A stretch of DNA of 64,000 nucleotides from Fundidesulfovibrio terrae. GTDB taxonomy: Bacteria > Desulfobacterota > Desulfovibrionia > Desulfovibrionales > Desulfovibrionaceae. The position numbers and the translations under genes are program-made. The notes beneath the pieces were generated by a model. That model was not told where the DNA came from, did not search any database, and saw only the letters and a list, made by a program, of their open reading frames with translations. Shown piece by piece: positions 7,531 to 16,487 of this stretch (position 1 is its first letter; every line of letters begins with the position of its first letter). Where the stretch lies: positions 248,001 through 312,000 of the forward strand of contig NZ_JAKZFS010000003.1 of NCBI RefSeq assembly GCF_022808915.1, given 5' to 3'.

Positions 7531-8990
7531 ATTTCGTTTTCCCAGGGATTTTGGGCCTCTCGGGCCAGGATGAACACACTGCCGAGGATGAACGCATTGA
7601 TGGGGGTCATGTTGTCGATGTTGAACATGGGACCGAACATGGAAATCACCAAGTTCCCGGCCAAGACGCCGCACATGGCCAGCTGGGTGGCCCGCACCGC
7701 CGGGTCGGCCAGGAAGCGCAGCGACCGCACCGCCGTCCACATGGCCGTCAGCGGCAGGAACATGAAACTGGCCAGTCCGACGGCCCCCATCTTCACCAGC
7801 AGCCACATGTAGCTGTTGTGCATGTAGATGTCGTGGCTCAGGTAGCCCAGCTGTTCCGACTCGGCGTCGTACATGGGGCTTTCGAAGACCACCCGCGTGC
7901 CCAGGCCGTTGCCCCAGATCGGGCTGCGGGCGATCAGGGCGCTGGCGGCCTCCCACTCGCGCAGGCGGTGCAGGGAGGATATGTCCTCCTTGAACTCGCG
8001 CAGGGACAGAACCCGCGTCACCACCGACTCGATGGGGTTGACGGCCTTGGGCGAAATCACGCTGTGGGCCACCCAGATGATGCACCCTCCCACCGCCACG
8101 AAGACCGCAAGCTTGAGCATGAGTCGCTTGATGGCCGGTTCGGCCACCAGGAACATGAAGGCCAGGCCCGAGGTCAGGCCCAGGTAGGCGCTGCGGAAGA
8201 AGGTCACGGCCAGCGCGGTCAGGTTGAGCAGGCCGACGGAAAGCGACAGCACGGGACGAAGCCCGAACAGGTAGAAGGTGAACCCCAGGATGACCGGGGG
8301 CAGGTACGCGCCCAGCTCCAGGAGCACCACCCGGATGCCCTCGCCGTAGAGCAGCACCTCGCCCACGCCCATCCAGTAGTTCACCAGGATGCGCACCGAC
8401 GAGAACACCGACACGCCGAGCAGAATCCAGACGCTCTGGCGCAGAGCGGCGGAGTCGAATTCGGCGATCAGGGGGATGACCAGCAGGTATTGCAGCAGCG
8501 GGCGAAGCTCCAGCAGGGCGTCCTTGAAGTAGATGCCCGAGGTGAGCGACCCCAAGGCCGACGCCGTGGCCACGGCCATATACACGAGCACCAGGGAGCA
8601 GAACACCTTGGGAAGCCGCAGCACCACGCGCTTGAACACCAGCACCCGCACCGCCCAGGATATGAGCACCACGGCCAGAAGAAGGTCCGAGGGCTTGAGC
8701 CCGCCGCCCGCGAAGGGGATGTCGTACTGGTAGAGCTCCCCGCGCCCGAAAACCATCATGATGGACACAGACAGTATAATGGCCGGGCGCAGACTCTTGA
8801 GGCTCAGGATCAGAAAGAAGATTCCCCCCAGCACTCCCACGCCGATCCCTGCGCCGGCGGCCGAGACCAGCCAGCCAAGCGCAAGCCCGGTGGCGATCAC
8901 GGCCGCATGGACGGAGAACAGCCTGGAGGCCAGGGTGGGAACGCGGCGATCCATGGCCCGCCGCCCCTGCCGGGCTTGTCCTGCGGCCAC
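7527..8990 (-). CDS. Wzy-type O-antigen polymerase/ligase-like membrane protein
   Basis: About 487 residues with roughly 10-12 hydrophobic segments and a large periplasmic loop in the second half (about 335-395) containing RLREWEAASALIARSPIWGNGLGT and HDIYMHNSYMWLLVKMG, the pattern of the O-antigen ligase/polymerase family (PF04932). It would join repeat units in the periplasm. Start choice: GTG at 8990 has GGTGAGG nine bases upstream; ATG at 8954 would shorten the protein to 475 residues without touching a membrane helix. Confidence 0.82.
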   Translation of the reverse strand: MAAGQARQGRRAMDRRVPTLASRLFSVHAAVIATGLALGWLVSAAGAGIGVGVLGGIFFLILSLKSLRPAIILSVSIMMVFGRGELYQYDIPFAGGGLKPSDLLLAVVLISWAVRVLVFKRVVLRLPKVFCSLVLVYMAVATASALGSLTSGIYFKDALLELRPLLQYLLVIPLIAEFDSAALRQSVWILLGVSVFSSVRILVNYWMGVGEVLLYGEGIRVVLLELGAYLPPVILGFTFYLFGLRPVLSLSVGLLNLTALAVTFFRSAYLGLTSGLAFMFLVAEPAIKRLMLKLAVFVAVGGCIIWVAHSVISPKAVNPIESVVTRVLSLREFKEDISSLHRLREWEAASALIARSPIWGNGLGTRVVFESPMYDAESEQLGYLSHDIYMHNSYMWLLVKMGAVGLASFMFLPLTAMWTAVRSLRFLADPAVRATQLAMCGVLAGNLVISMFGPMFNIDNMTPINAFILGSVFILAREAQNPWENEI

Positions 8991-8993
8991 GGG

Positions 8994-9875
8994 TCAGGGC
9001 CTCACCCGCTTGTTCGCGCGCAGGGCGTTGCGGACAAGCGTGAGCCATTTCCAGGCCCGGATCCCGGCCAGGGTGAGCGTGCGCGCCAAGCCGTGTTCAG
9101 GATGGGTGTTCTTGACGCAGAAGAGTTCCATGGAATCGTAAAAGGCATGGATCATCCGGGTGCTCTGGGCGCGCGAACTCTGTCCCTTGAGGTGCACCAC
9201 CGTGCACCCCGGGTTGTAATGGACCTCGAAGCCAGCCCGGGCGAACCGCCAGCACCAGTCCATGTCCTCCATGTACATGAAGTAGTCCTCGTCCAAAAGC
9301 CCCACGCGATCGAGGGCCTTGCGTGTGACCATCATGTAGGCCCCGTTGACCGCGTCCACCCGGGCGGGATGCCCCTCGTCCAGATACGTGAGGTTGTAGC
9401 GGGCCAGCAGCGGGCTTTTGGGGAACCACCGGGAAAGCCCGGAGGCGCGGCAGAATCCGTCCCAGGCCGAGGGGAAACTGCGGCGGCAGGCCAAGTCCAG
9501 GGAGCCGTCCCCGGTCACCAGGCGGCAACTGACCATGCCCGCGCGGGGATGCGCGTTCAGAAAGCCGATGGAATGGTCGAAGCAGTGGTCGCCCACCACC
9601 GTATCCGGGTTGAGGAGCAGCACGAAGGGAGTGTCCGCCTCGCGCAGGGCCAGGTTGTTGGCCTTGGAGAATCCCAGATTTTCCGGGCTGGCCGTGAGCC
9701 GCACCAAGGGATGGCGGGCGCGCACAGCCTCCACCGTCGAGTCCGTGGAGGCATTGTCCACCAGATGGACCTCATAGGAGACGTCCTGGACGCTGCGCTC
9801 AAGGGAATCCAGGCATCCCAGCAGGACTTCGCGGCAGTTGTAGCTGACGATGGCGACGGTCAGGTCTTTAGGCAC
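8994..9875 (-). CDS. Glycosyltransferase family 2, WbbL-like
   Basis: A 293-residue GT-A protein with LTVAIVSYNCREVL, DNASTDST, LLLNPDT (DxD equivalent) and YFMYMEDMDWCWR near the middle, all hallmarks of WbbL-type rhamnosyl- and related transferases. No membrane segment except a hydrophobic patch near the end. It is 3 nt from both neighbours and therefore firmly within the operon. Donor sugar unknown. Confidence 0.88.
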   Translation of the reverse strand: MPKDLTVAIVSYNCREVLLGCLDSLERSVQDVSYEVHLVDNASTDSTVEAVRARHPLVRLTASPENLGFSKANNLALREADTPFVLLLNPDTVVGDHCFDHSIGFLNAHPRAGMVSCRLVTGDGSLDLACRRSFPSAWDGFCRASGLSRWFPKSPLLARYNLTYLDEGHPARVDAVNGAYMMVTRKALDRVGLLDEDYFMYMEDMDWCWRFARAGFEVHYNPGCTVVHLKGQSSRAQSTRMIHAFYDSMELFCVKNTHPEHGLARTLTLAGIRAWKWLTLVRNALRANKRVRP

Positions 9876-9878
9876 GGC

Positions 9879-11321
9879 TCAGCTCGTCTTCGCCCTGAAC
9901 ACCGCGAAGGGTGTTTTCAAAAGGATCTTGATGTCCAGCCAGATGCTCCAGTTGTCGATGTAGTCCAGGTCCTGGCGGAGGCGCTCGTCGAAAGTGACCC
10001 GGCCACGGTCTCCGATCTGCCACAGCCCGGTGATGCCGGGCTTCACGGAGAAGCGGCGCTTCACGGACGGATCGTCGATGCGCTCGATCTCGTAGGCGAA
10101 GAGCGGGCGCGGCCCGACCAGGCTCATCTCCCCGCGCAGGACGTTGAAGAACTGCGGCAGCTCGTCGATGCTGTACTTGCGCAGGAACGCGCCCACGCGG
10201 GTGACGCGCGGATCGTCCTTGATCTTGAAGGCAGGCCCGGTCTCGTAGTTGAGCGCTGCCACGTCCTTGAGGCGCGCCTCGGCGTCGGCCACCATGGAGC
10301 GGAACTTGAGCATCCGGAAGGGGCGCATGCCGAGCCCCGCGCGCCACTGGGAAAAGATCACCGGACCCGGGGTGGACAGCTTGACCGACAGGGCGGCCGC
10401 GAAAAAGAGCGGCGACAGGACCAGCATGGCGGCCAGGGCCCCGCACACGTCCAGCAGGCGCTTGAGGAAGCCCTCGAAACCGCTCATTCCGGCAAGGCCC
10501 AGGGACAAAAGCTGGGCTCCCTCCCCCTCCAGCCAGAAGCGCTTGGAGCGCAGCCGGTCCGTGGCCAGCATGAGCTTGATGTCCACGCCCCGGGTGGCCG
10601 CGAGGTCGATGATCCATTCGGTCTCTTCGTAGAACTTGCGCACCGGCAGCCCCACCACCAGTGAATCGACCACCCTGCCATCCAGGAGCTTGGGCAGGCT
10701 GGCGATGGCCCCGAGCCTGCGGATGCCGAGCTCCTGCAGGGCCGAGGAGCCGGCCCAGTCGTCGTCCACGAAGCCCAGGACGTCTATCTGCCCGGTCTCG
10801 CGCTTCTCGCGGTGCTCCGCGAGGAACTCGGCCATGCGCGGCCCCGAGCCCACCAGGATGACCTGAGGGGTGAAGGAGCCGAACCGCCAGTCACGGCTCA
10901 TGATCCGGCTGATCAGGAAGCGCTCCGCCGCCACCAGGAAGAAGGTCGCGGGCCACAGCACCAGAAGATAGCCGGGGTCCACGGGACGTCCGGTGACCAC
11001 CCCCATGCACCCCATGATGACCACGCCCGTAAGGCAAGCTCCCACGAGCCGCTGGGCCTTGATGCGCCATTTGCCGCGCCGCCACGGGTCGTAAAGGCCG
11101 AAGCCCCAGAAAAGCACCCGCCACATGACCAGCGAGCCCGCCACCAGGATCACGCTGCCCACGCGCACGCGATAGTCCAGCGCGGCCCGTATGGTGTCGG
11201 GCCGGTCGATAAGATGGATGGACCCGGCCAGCCAGAAGCTGGCCATCATGGCCAGACAGACCGCGGCGAGGTCCCACGTTCGGTAGACTTTGAAGCGCTC
11301 CCAGAGGCTCGGGATGTGCAT
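9879..11321 (-). CDS. Polyprenyl-phosphate glycosyl-1-phosphate transferase (WbaP/WcaJ type)
   Basis: A 480-residue initiating sugar transferase. Four to five N-terminal membrane helices (about 15-135) precede a Rossmann-like domain (about 140-260) and a C-terminal bacterial sugar transferase domain (about 285-475) starting KRLLDVCGA, with [44 protein letters not shown] and [15 protein letters not shown]. This family moves a sugar-1-phosphate onto undecaprenyl phosphate, the first step of repeat-unit assembly. Length and domain order match the family. Confidence 0.93.
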   Translation of the reverse strand: MHIPSLWERFKVYRTWDLAAVCLAMMASFWLAGSIHLIDRPDTIRAALDYRVRVGSVILVAGSLVMWRVLFWGFGLYDPWRRGKWRIKAQRLVGACLTGVVIMGCMGVVTGRPVDPGYLLVLWPATFFLVAAERFLISRIMSRDWRFGSFTPQVILVGSGPRMAEFLAEHREKRETGQIDVLGFVDDDWAGSSALQELGIRRLGAIASLPKLLDGRVVDSLVVGLPVRKFYEETEWIIDLAATRGVDIKLMLATDRLRSKRFWLEGEGAQLLSLGLAGMSGFEGFLKRLLDVCGALAAMLVLSPLFFAAALSVKLSTPGPVIFSQWRAGLGMRPFRMLKFRSMVADAEARLKDVAALNYETGPAFKIKDDPRVTRVGAFLRKYSIDELPQFFNVLRGEMSLVGPRPLFAYEIERIDDPSVKRRFSVKPGITGLWQIGDRGRVTFDERLRQDLDYIDNWSIWLDIKILLKTPFAVFRAKTS

Positions 11322-11360
11322 GCTCGTCCTCTTAAGACCGGCCGGACGGCGGGCCCGGAA

Positions 11361-13688
11361 TCATATCTGGCGGTAGAGCCAGCTTGGTATGTAGAACCGG
11401 CGCTTGTTGAGCACGACCCCCAGAATGCGGGCGTTGACCTCTTCCAGCCGCTCCTTGGTGCGCTCGACGATCTGCACGCGCACCCGCTCGGCTTCCACCA
11501 CCAGGATCACGCCATCCGCCACCGTGGCGATGCGGGTGGGGACGTTGGAGCGCCATACGGCCGGACAGTCGATGACGATGTAGCCGAAGCCGTCGCGGTA
11601 TTTGCCCACCACGGCTTCCATGTACCGGGGGTCGATGCAGGCGTCGTCGCCGGTGAGCGCCCCGCCCGCGGGCAAGAGCCACAGGCGGGGATAGTCGGGT
11701 TGGGCCACCGGCTCCACATAGTCGGTGCGCCCGGCGATCAGATCGGAAAGGCCGTGGGAATCGCCCAGGGTGCAGAAGACCTCCTGCATGCACGGGCTCC
11801 CCAGGTTGGCGTCGATCAGGAGCACCTTCTCGCGGCTGTTCTTGGCCAGGGAAATGGCCAAGTTGGCGGCCACGGTGCTCACGCCCTCGCCGTCGTAGCT
11901 TGCGGTGACGGCGATGCTGCGGGGAGGCTTGGAGAGCTCGGAGCGCTTCAGAAACAGTCTGTCCCACATGTTGTCGTAGAAACGCTCGGTATGAACCCGG
12001 GCGTAGGCGCGGGACTCCGGAGTCCTGGGAGGCTCTGGCTTGCCCGCGAACTGCTCCTTGATGCTGGTCCCGAGCTTCACCGCCGCGTCACGGAACATTC
12101 TCCCAGCCCCGCCCCCTTCTCCGGGCGGTGCCCCCGGCGCCTCGCAGGATTCGGCCTTGAAGAACCTGGCGGGCACGTCCAGCAGCACCGGCAACATGAT
12201 GGAGTATTCCACATCCTCGGGCCGGTTCACGGTGTGGTCCAGATATTCCAGGATGAAGGCCAGGGCCAGCGAGCCGATGACGGCCAGCACCAGGCCGGCG
12301 GCCAGATTGCGCAGCATCCTGGGCTTGACGTGGCGCACGGGAAGGGAAGGCTCCTGCACGATGCTGATGCTCGAAATGCGCTGGGTCTTGAGGGCCTCGT
12401 CGATGCGGGCCTCCTCCAGACTGTTCTTGTACTTCGAGTAGTTGGCGGAGAGGACGTCCTTTTCGCGTTCGAGATTCTTCACGGAATACTCGAACTCGTT
12501 CAGGTCGCGGAAATCGTTCATGAGCTTGTCCATCTGCGTGCCGAGCACGGTGCGCTTGGCCACGAGCGCGGAATGGACGGTCTCCTCGGCCACCAGGGAG
12601 CTTGTGAGCTCCATGAAGATGGGGTTGGTGCCCACCACGGTCTGGGTACGGTTGCTGGCCTGCTCCTTGAGCATCTTCTCGGCCTCGGCCACCTGGCGGG
12701 CGATCTCCTTGGCCTGGGCGGTGTCGGGCTTGTAGATGGAGAGAATCTCCTGCTGCTTCAGCTGGAGCCGGAAGAGGTCCTGGCGCATGTAGTCGTAGGC
12801 CTGGTTGGCCACGTTCTTCTGCACCTCGCGGGTCATGGTCTCGGGGAATTTGGCCAGCTGCGCGCGCACCGAGTCCACCTTGGCCTTGGAGGCGGCAACG
12901 CTCGAGTCGGTGCCCTCCACTTGTTGGCGCAGGTAGGAGTATTGGTCGCGCAGGGTGCGCTGCTGGTCTTCCACCGAGGAGATGCCCAGGCGATTCTTGA
13001 GCTCCAGCAGCTGGTTCTCCGTCCTGAGCAGGGCCTGTCGCACCTGCTCGGTCTGCTGCAGGAAGAATTCGTAGGAGCCGGGAGTCCAGTGCGCGGAAAT
13101 GTGCTTGTCCTGGTACGCCTCGATCAGGGTGTTGAGCACCTGCTGCGACAGCTTCGGGTCCTGGGATTCGTAGGACAGCGCGATGATGTTGGAGCGCGGC
13201 AGGGCCTCGATCTTGACGGACTGCATGACTGTGCGCACGGCCTGGTCGCGTTCGCGTATGGTCGCGCGCAGCAGGGCGTCCCCGGCCATGGGTTTTACCG
13301 GCTCGTCATCCTTTTCGAGGATGCGGTCCGCCCCCACGGACGTGACCACCCGCTCGGCCATCTCCTGGCTCTGCAGGATGATCATCTCGGAGTTGACCTC
13401 TGTCTCGCGGTTCTGCTGGACGCTCACCACCTGCCCCGACGCGGCCACGGTGGGGTCGATGACCGCCGACTGGCGGCCGAGCTTGATGAGGATCTCCGCG
13501 TCGGACTTGTATATCCGGGGGGCCAGGAACGTGCCCGTCACCACGGCCAGAAGCACGGAAAAGAAGAACAGCAGCACGTTGGCCTGGTGCCGGAAGAGCA
13601 CGTGATAGACGTCGCGCATGGTCTTGGGCGCCACTTTCGACCCCAGGACCGAGTGCGTGATGGGAGAGCCTATGGAGGTGAAGTTCAT
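11361..13688 (-). CDS. Wzz/GumC-type chain-length protein fused to a degenerate BY-kinase domain
   Basis: A 775-residue inner-membrane protein. It has an N-terminal Wzz domain with first helix at about 37-55, a long periplasmic coiled-coil region (about 170-430), a second membrane helix near 455-478 and a cytoplasmic ParA/CpsD-like ATPase domain (about 575-770). The Walker A reads SYDGEGVST: the catalytic lysine is replaced by V603. A Walker B-like FGYIVIDCPAV is present, and the C-terminus has only two tyrosines instead of a Tyr cluster. It should control chain length and couple to the Wza-like protein, but autokinase activity is doubtful. Confidence 0.9.
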   Translation of the reverse strand: MNFTSIGSPITHSVLGSKVAPKTMRDVYHVLFRHQANVLLFFFSVLLAVVTGTFLAPRIYKSDAEILIKLGRQSAVIDPTVAASGQVVSVQQNRETEVNSEMIILQSQEMAERVVTSVGADRILEKDDEPVKPMAGDALLRATIRERDQAVRTVMQSVKIEALPRSNIIALSYESQDPKLSQQVLNTLIEAYQDKHISAHWTPGSYEFFLQQTEQVRQALLRTENQLLELKNRLGISSVEDQQRTLRDQYSYLRQQVEGTDSSVAASKAKVDSVRAQLAKFPETMTREVQKNVANQAYDYMRQDLFRLQLKQQEILSIYKPDTAQAKEIARQVAEAEKMLKEQASNRTQTVVGTNPIFMELTSSLVAEETVHSALVAKRTVLGTQMDKLMNDFRDLNEFEYSVKNLEREKDVLSANYSKYKNSLEEARIDEALKTQRISSISIVQEPSLPVRHVKPRMLRNLAAGLVLAVIGSLALAFILEYLDHTVNRPEDVEYSIMLPVLLDVPARFFKAESCEAPGAPPGEGGGAGRMFRDAAVKLGTSIKEQFAGKPEPPRTPESRAYARVHTERFYDNMWDRLFLKRSELSKPPRSIAVTASYDGEGVSTVAANLAISLAKNSREKVLLIDANLGSPCMQEVFCTLGDSHGLSDLIAGRTDYVEPVAQPDYPRLWLLPAGGALTGDDACIDPRYMEAVVGKYRDGFGYIVIDCPAVWRSNVPTRIATVADGVILVVEAERVRVQIVERTKERLEEVNARILGVVLNKRRFYIPSWLYRQI

Positions 13689-13691
13689 GCG

Positions 13692-14432
13692 CTAGAAATT
13701 GGTCTGCACGCCAAGGGACTTGACCACCGGCCCGGCTCCGGAGTCGGTGATCGAGGCGGCCATGCCGGTCCGGGGAACCATCTTGTTGATGTACTGCTCG
13801 ACGAAGTCGTTGACCTGGGTGATGACGGTCCTGGGCACCCAGACGATGTCCCCGGGCTGCAGCCAGAACACCTTGCCCGCCTTGCCGTCGAGCTCGTCGG
13901 TGAGATCCACCTTGCAGCCGTAGCGCTCGTCGCCCTTGTGGCGCACCACGATGATGCTGGACATAGCCGCCGTCTTGGGGTCCTGCCCGCCCGCGCGCAT
14001 CACGGCCTCCAGGGCGGTCATGCGGTTTCGCACCCGTATGAGCCCGGGGGAGCGCACCTCTCCGCCTACGTAGACCTGCAGGTTGGACTGGGAGCGCATG
14101 ATCACCGTGAGGTCGGGATAATTGAGCTTGCCCGAGTACATCTCGGACAGCTCGCGGCGCAGCTGGGCCAGGCTCTTGCCCTCGGCCTGCACCTCGCCGA
14201 CCATGGGCAGGTCGATCTTGCCGTCGGAGCGAACGGCCTGGGAATCGTTGAACTGCGTGGCGTAGGTGAAGCGGAACTCCAGCACGTCGCCCGCGGCGAT
14301 CGTCACTGGATCGACCGGCTCCAAGGCCATCTCGGACGATTTCTTGGCCGGTTTGGCGCACCCGGCCACGCACAGGACGACCGTCAGGATCAATGCGGCC
14401 GCCCGTAGCGGAGTCATGTGCCAGACATTCAT
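13692..14432 (-). CDS. Wza-like polysaccharide export lipoprotein
   Basis: A 246-residue outer-membrane polysaccharide export protein. The signal peptide ends in a lipobox, CVAG followed by C25. The Poly_export domain starts at DPVTIAAGDVLEFRF (about 43) and is followed by SLBB-like repeats (VYVGGEVRSPGLIRV and WLQPGDIVWVPR). ATG at 14432 is preferred to an in-frame GTG nine bases earlier because GAGG lies at a usable distance. It is the first gene of the 11-gene operon and ends 3 nt before the Wzz-like gene. Confidence 0.9.
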   Translation of the reverse strand: MNVWHMTPLRAAALILTVVLCVAGCAKPAKKSSEMALEPVDPVTIAAGDVLEFRFTYATQFNDSQAVRSDGKIDLPMVGEVQAEGKSLAQLRRELSEMYSGKLNYPDLTVIMRSQSNLQVYVGGEVRSPGLIRVRNRMTALEAVMRAGGQDPKTAAMSSIIVVRHKGDERYGCKVDLTDELDGKAGKVFWLQPGDIVWVPRTVITQVNDFVEQYINKMVPRTGMAASITDSGAGPVVKSLGVQTNF

Positions 14433-14532
14433 GATTCGCACGCACCTCTACGCAGTATGGACCATCCGGGCCTTTCACCGGCCCTTCTGCAACGAGAGTC
14501 CCGGGGGCGCAACGATGTACATTCCCTGCCGC

Positions 14533-14549
14533 ATGCAAACTACGTGCAA
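14533..14549 (-). promoter_or_regulatory. Candidate sigma-54 promoter of the polysaccharide operon
   Basis: The minus strand reads TTGCACG-TAGT-TTGCA, which matches the -24/-12 consensus TGGCACR-N4-TTGCW at every position except the first G of the GG pair. It lies about 100 nt upstream of the Wza-like start codon in the right direction. That G is normally one of the most conserved bases, so this is only a candidate. Confidence 0.35.
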
Positions 14550-14836
14550 GGCAAGAAAGAGTCAATACGATCAGCGCGATTGTCCACCGGAAGCAACACT
14601 TTTTGGAGATTGTTCTCCCGCTCCAGCCACCGGATCTGAGGGCGTACATCAAAAAATGTCGCAATGAAATTATTGAAAAACGCAATGCCGAAAGAACCCA
14701 ACAACGGCACAATCAAATCAAAAAACCTCCCGTTCCTCTCTGCGAAACGGGACCGGATCAAAAATGCATTCGACCAGTTTTTCAACCGCACGAACACCTG
14801 CCTGCGGCGAAGGATCTCCTGCGCATCGAGATGCAT
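14540..14836 (-). CDS. Unconfirmed 98-codon open frame in the low-GC region
   Basis: The predicted product has a basic N-terminus, a hydrophobic stretch (about 42-63, LIVPLLGSFGIAFFNNFIATFF) and a charged C-terminus. I do not recognise it. There is no convincing ribosome-binding site and third-position GC is much lower than in neighbouring genes, so it may be chance or a recently acquired small gene. Its 3' end overlaps the candidate sigma-54 promoter. Confidence 0.22.
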   Translation of the reverse strand: MHLDAQEILRRRQVFVRLKNWSNAFLIRSRFAERNGRFFDLIVPLLGSFGIAFFNNFIATFFDVRPQIRWLERENNLQKVLLPVDNRADRIDSFLPCT

Positions 14837-14921
14837 TCATGACGCCGCTTCCCGCGTTGACTTCGCCTCCTGCGTTCCGTAGCCAGTCTTGAACAGCCGC
14901 GCCAAGACGCCGGACAACTCC

Positions 14922-16487
14922 ATGGACCATAAAAGCATCAATACGTCTTTCTTCCGCACTTCGCTGTTCGTGGTATCCATAAACATCCTGAGCAAGGTGC
15001 TCGGCGTGGCCAGGGAGGCTTTGGTCGCGGGCAGCTTCGGCGCGCGCGAGGCCACCGACGCCTTCTTCACCGCCTGGAGGCTTCCCGACGTTCTGTTCAA
15101 CAGCCTGCTCGGCGTGCTCATCGCCAACACCTTCATCCCCGTCTATTACGAACTCACCCAGAAGCACGGCGAAGAGGCCGCCCGGCGATTCGCCCGCGCC
15201 GCCTCGGGAGCGGTGCTTGCCGTGCTTGCCGTGCTGGGGGCGGCCTACGCCCTCTTCGCCCCGGCCATCATGGAATTTCTCGCCCCGGGCCTCGACCCGC
15301 AGGCCCACCAGCTGGCCACCAGAATGGCCCGGATGCTCGCGCCCGTGGTGCTGGCCGGAGGGATCACCGGCCTGTTCCGGAGCCTCCTGCACGCGCACCG
15401 GCAGTTCATCGCCCCGGCGTTTCTCCCTGTGGTGCAGAACGTCTGCGTCATCGTCATGCTCCTTACCCTGACCGGCACCTACGGCGTGGAGGTCATGGCC
15501 CAGGCACTGCTCCTCTCCTCGGTCCTCCAGGCGCTCATGCTGCTCGTCCCCCTGAGGCGCGACGGAGCGGTCCCGGCCCCGGCCGTGGACGTATCCGATC
15601 CGGGCCTCAAGCGCATGGGGGCGCTCATGCTTCCCTCGCTGGCCACCTTCGCCCTGGGCAACGTGGTGCCCCTGGTGGAGGTGCACCTGGCCTCGGAGGT
15701 CTCCACCGGGGCCATCTCCTACCTGAGCTACGCCTACCGGCTGTTCTCCCTGCCCGAACAGATCTTTGTCCTGGCCCTCTCCGCCATGCTCTTCCCCTTC
15801 CTGGCCCGCGACGCCAGCCTCGGCGACAACGGGGCCATGGCCGGCAAGCTGGCGGCCGGGATGCGCCTGAGCCTCTACCTGATGCTGCCGCTGGGGATGT
15901 TCCTCGTCGTGTACAGCCACGAATTCGTCCGGGTGTTCCTGGGCTGGGGCTCCTTCGACGATGCCGCCGTAGCCGGGACCGGACTCACCCTGGCTGCCTA
16001 CTCGGGCGGGCTCTTCGCCGTGTGCGCGCGCAACCTCCTGGTGGACGCCTGCTTCGCCCTCAAGACTCCGGGCCTGATCCTCAAGGCGGCCGCAGCCATG
16101 ATCCCCGTCAACGTGGCCCTGGACGTATGGCTCGCAAAAACGCTCGGCACGCCGGGACTGAGCCTGGGCTTCTCCCTCACCGCCGTACTGCACTGCGCCA
16201 TGCTGTACCTGGCCTTGCGCGCAAGGCTCGAAGGCCTGGACCAGCGGGCGCTGCTGGCCGCGTTCGGCCGGGCCACGCTGGCTGGCCTGGCCATGGCGGC
16301 GGCCTGTTGGTGGCTCAGGCCCGCAATCGTCGGGATCATCGACGGGCGCGGCTTCGCAAGCAGGCTCGCCGCCCTGGTCCTGGCCGGATCCGTCGCGTTG
16401 GCCGTCTACGTGGGCGTCCAGGCGCTCCTGCGCTGCCCCGAGCAGGGGCTCATCGCGGCAGCCGTGCGCCGCAGAGGGAAGCCATGA
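14922..16487 (+). CDS. murJ: MurJ/MviN-type lipid flippase
   Basis: A 521-residue protein with about 14 membrane helices and MurJ landmarks: the N-terminal SKVLGVAREALVAGSFGA, then ATDAFFTAWRLPDVLFNSL, and the arginine- and acid-containing central cavity residues of the MOP superfamily. MurJ flips lipid II. Because this gene sits with a glycosyltransferase beside a polysaccharide operon, it could instead flip an oligosaccharide lipid. ATG at 14922 is chosen; an upstream in-frame TTG (14889) would add 11 residues. It overlaps the next gene by 4 nt (ATGA). Confidence 0.85.
   Translation: MDHKSINTSFFRTSLFVVSINILSKVLGVAREALVAGSFGAREATDAFFTAWRLPDVLFNSLLGVLIANTFIPVYYELTQKHGEEAARRFARAASGAVLAVLAVLGAAYALFAPAIMEFLAPGLDPQAHQLATRMARMLAPVVLAGGITGLFRSLLHAHRQFIAPAFLPVVQNVCVIVMLLTLTGTYGVEVMAQALLLSSVLQALMLLVPLRRDGAVPAPAVDVSDPGLKRMGALMLPSLATFALGNVVPLVEVHLASEVSTGAISYLSYAYRLFSLPEQIFVLALSAMLFPFLARDASLGDNGAMAGKLAAGMRLSLYLMLPLGMFLVVYSHEFVRVFLGWGSFDDAAVAGTGLTLAAYSGGLFAVCARNLLVDACFALKTPGLILKAAAAMIPVNVALDVWLAKTLGTPGLSLGFSLTAVLHCAMLYLALRARLEGLDQRALLAAFGRATLAGLAMAAACWWLRPAIVGIIDGRGFASRLAALVLAGSVALAVYVGVQALLRCPEQGLIAAAVRRRGKP

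Larger units (their letters stand above)
14433..14921. other. Low-GC divergent intergenic region between envelope operons
   Basis: This 489-bp stretch separates the minus-strand polysaccharide operon from the plus-strand MurJ-like operon and is clearly poorer in GC than its surroundings, especially 14600-14760. It must hold promoters for both directions. It contains a candidate sigma-54 promoter and one unconfirmed 98-codon open frame, listed separately. No terminator was seen. Confidence 0.7.

Noticed and set aside
7551-10664. A 1037-codon plus-strand open frame
   Set aside because: Antisense shadow of the polymerase, glycosyltransferase and sugar transferase genes; low-complexity product with no recognisable domain.
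10812-14408. A 1198-codon plus-strand open frame opposite the sugar transferase, Wzz-like and Wza-like genes
   Set aside because: It is antisense to genes with clear domain signatures and its product is a His/Gly/Leu-rich shadow typical of high-GC DNA.
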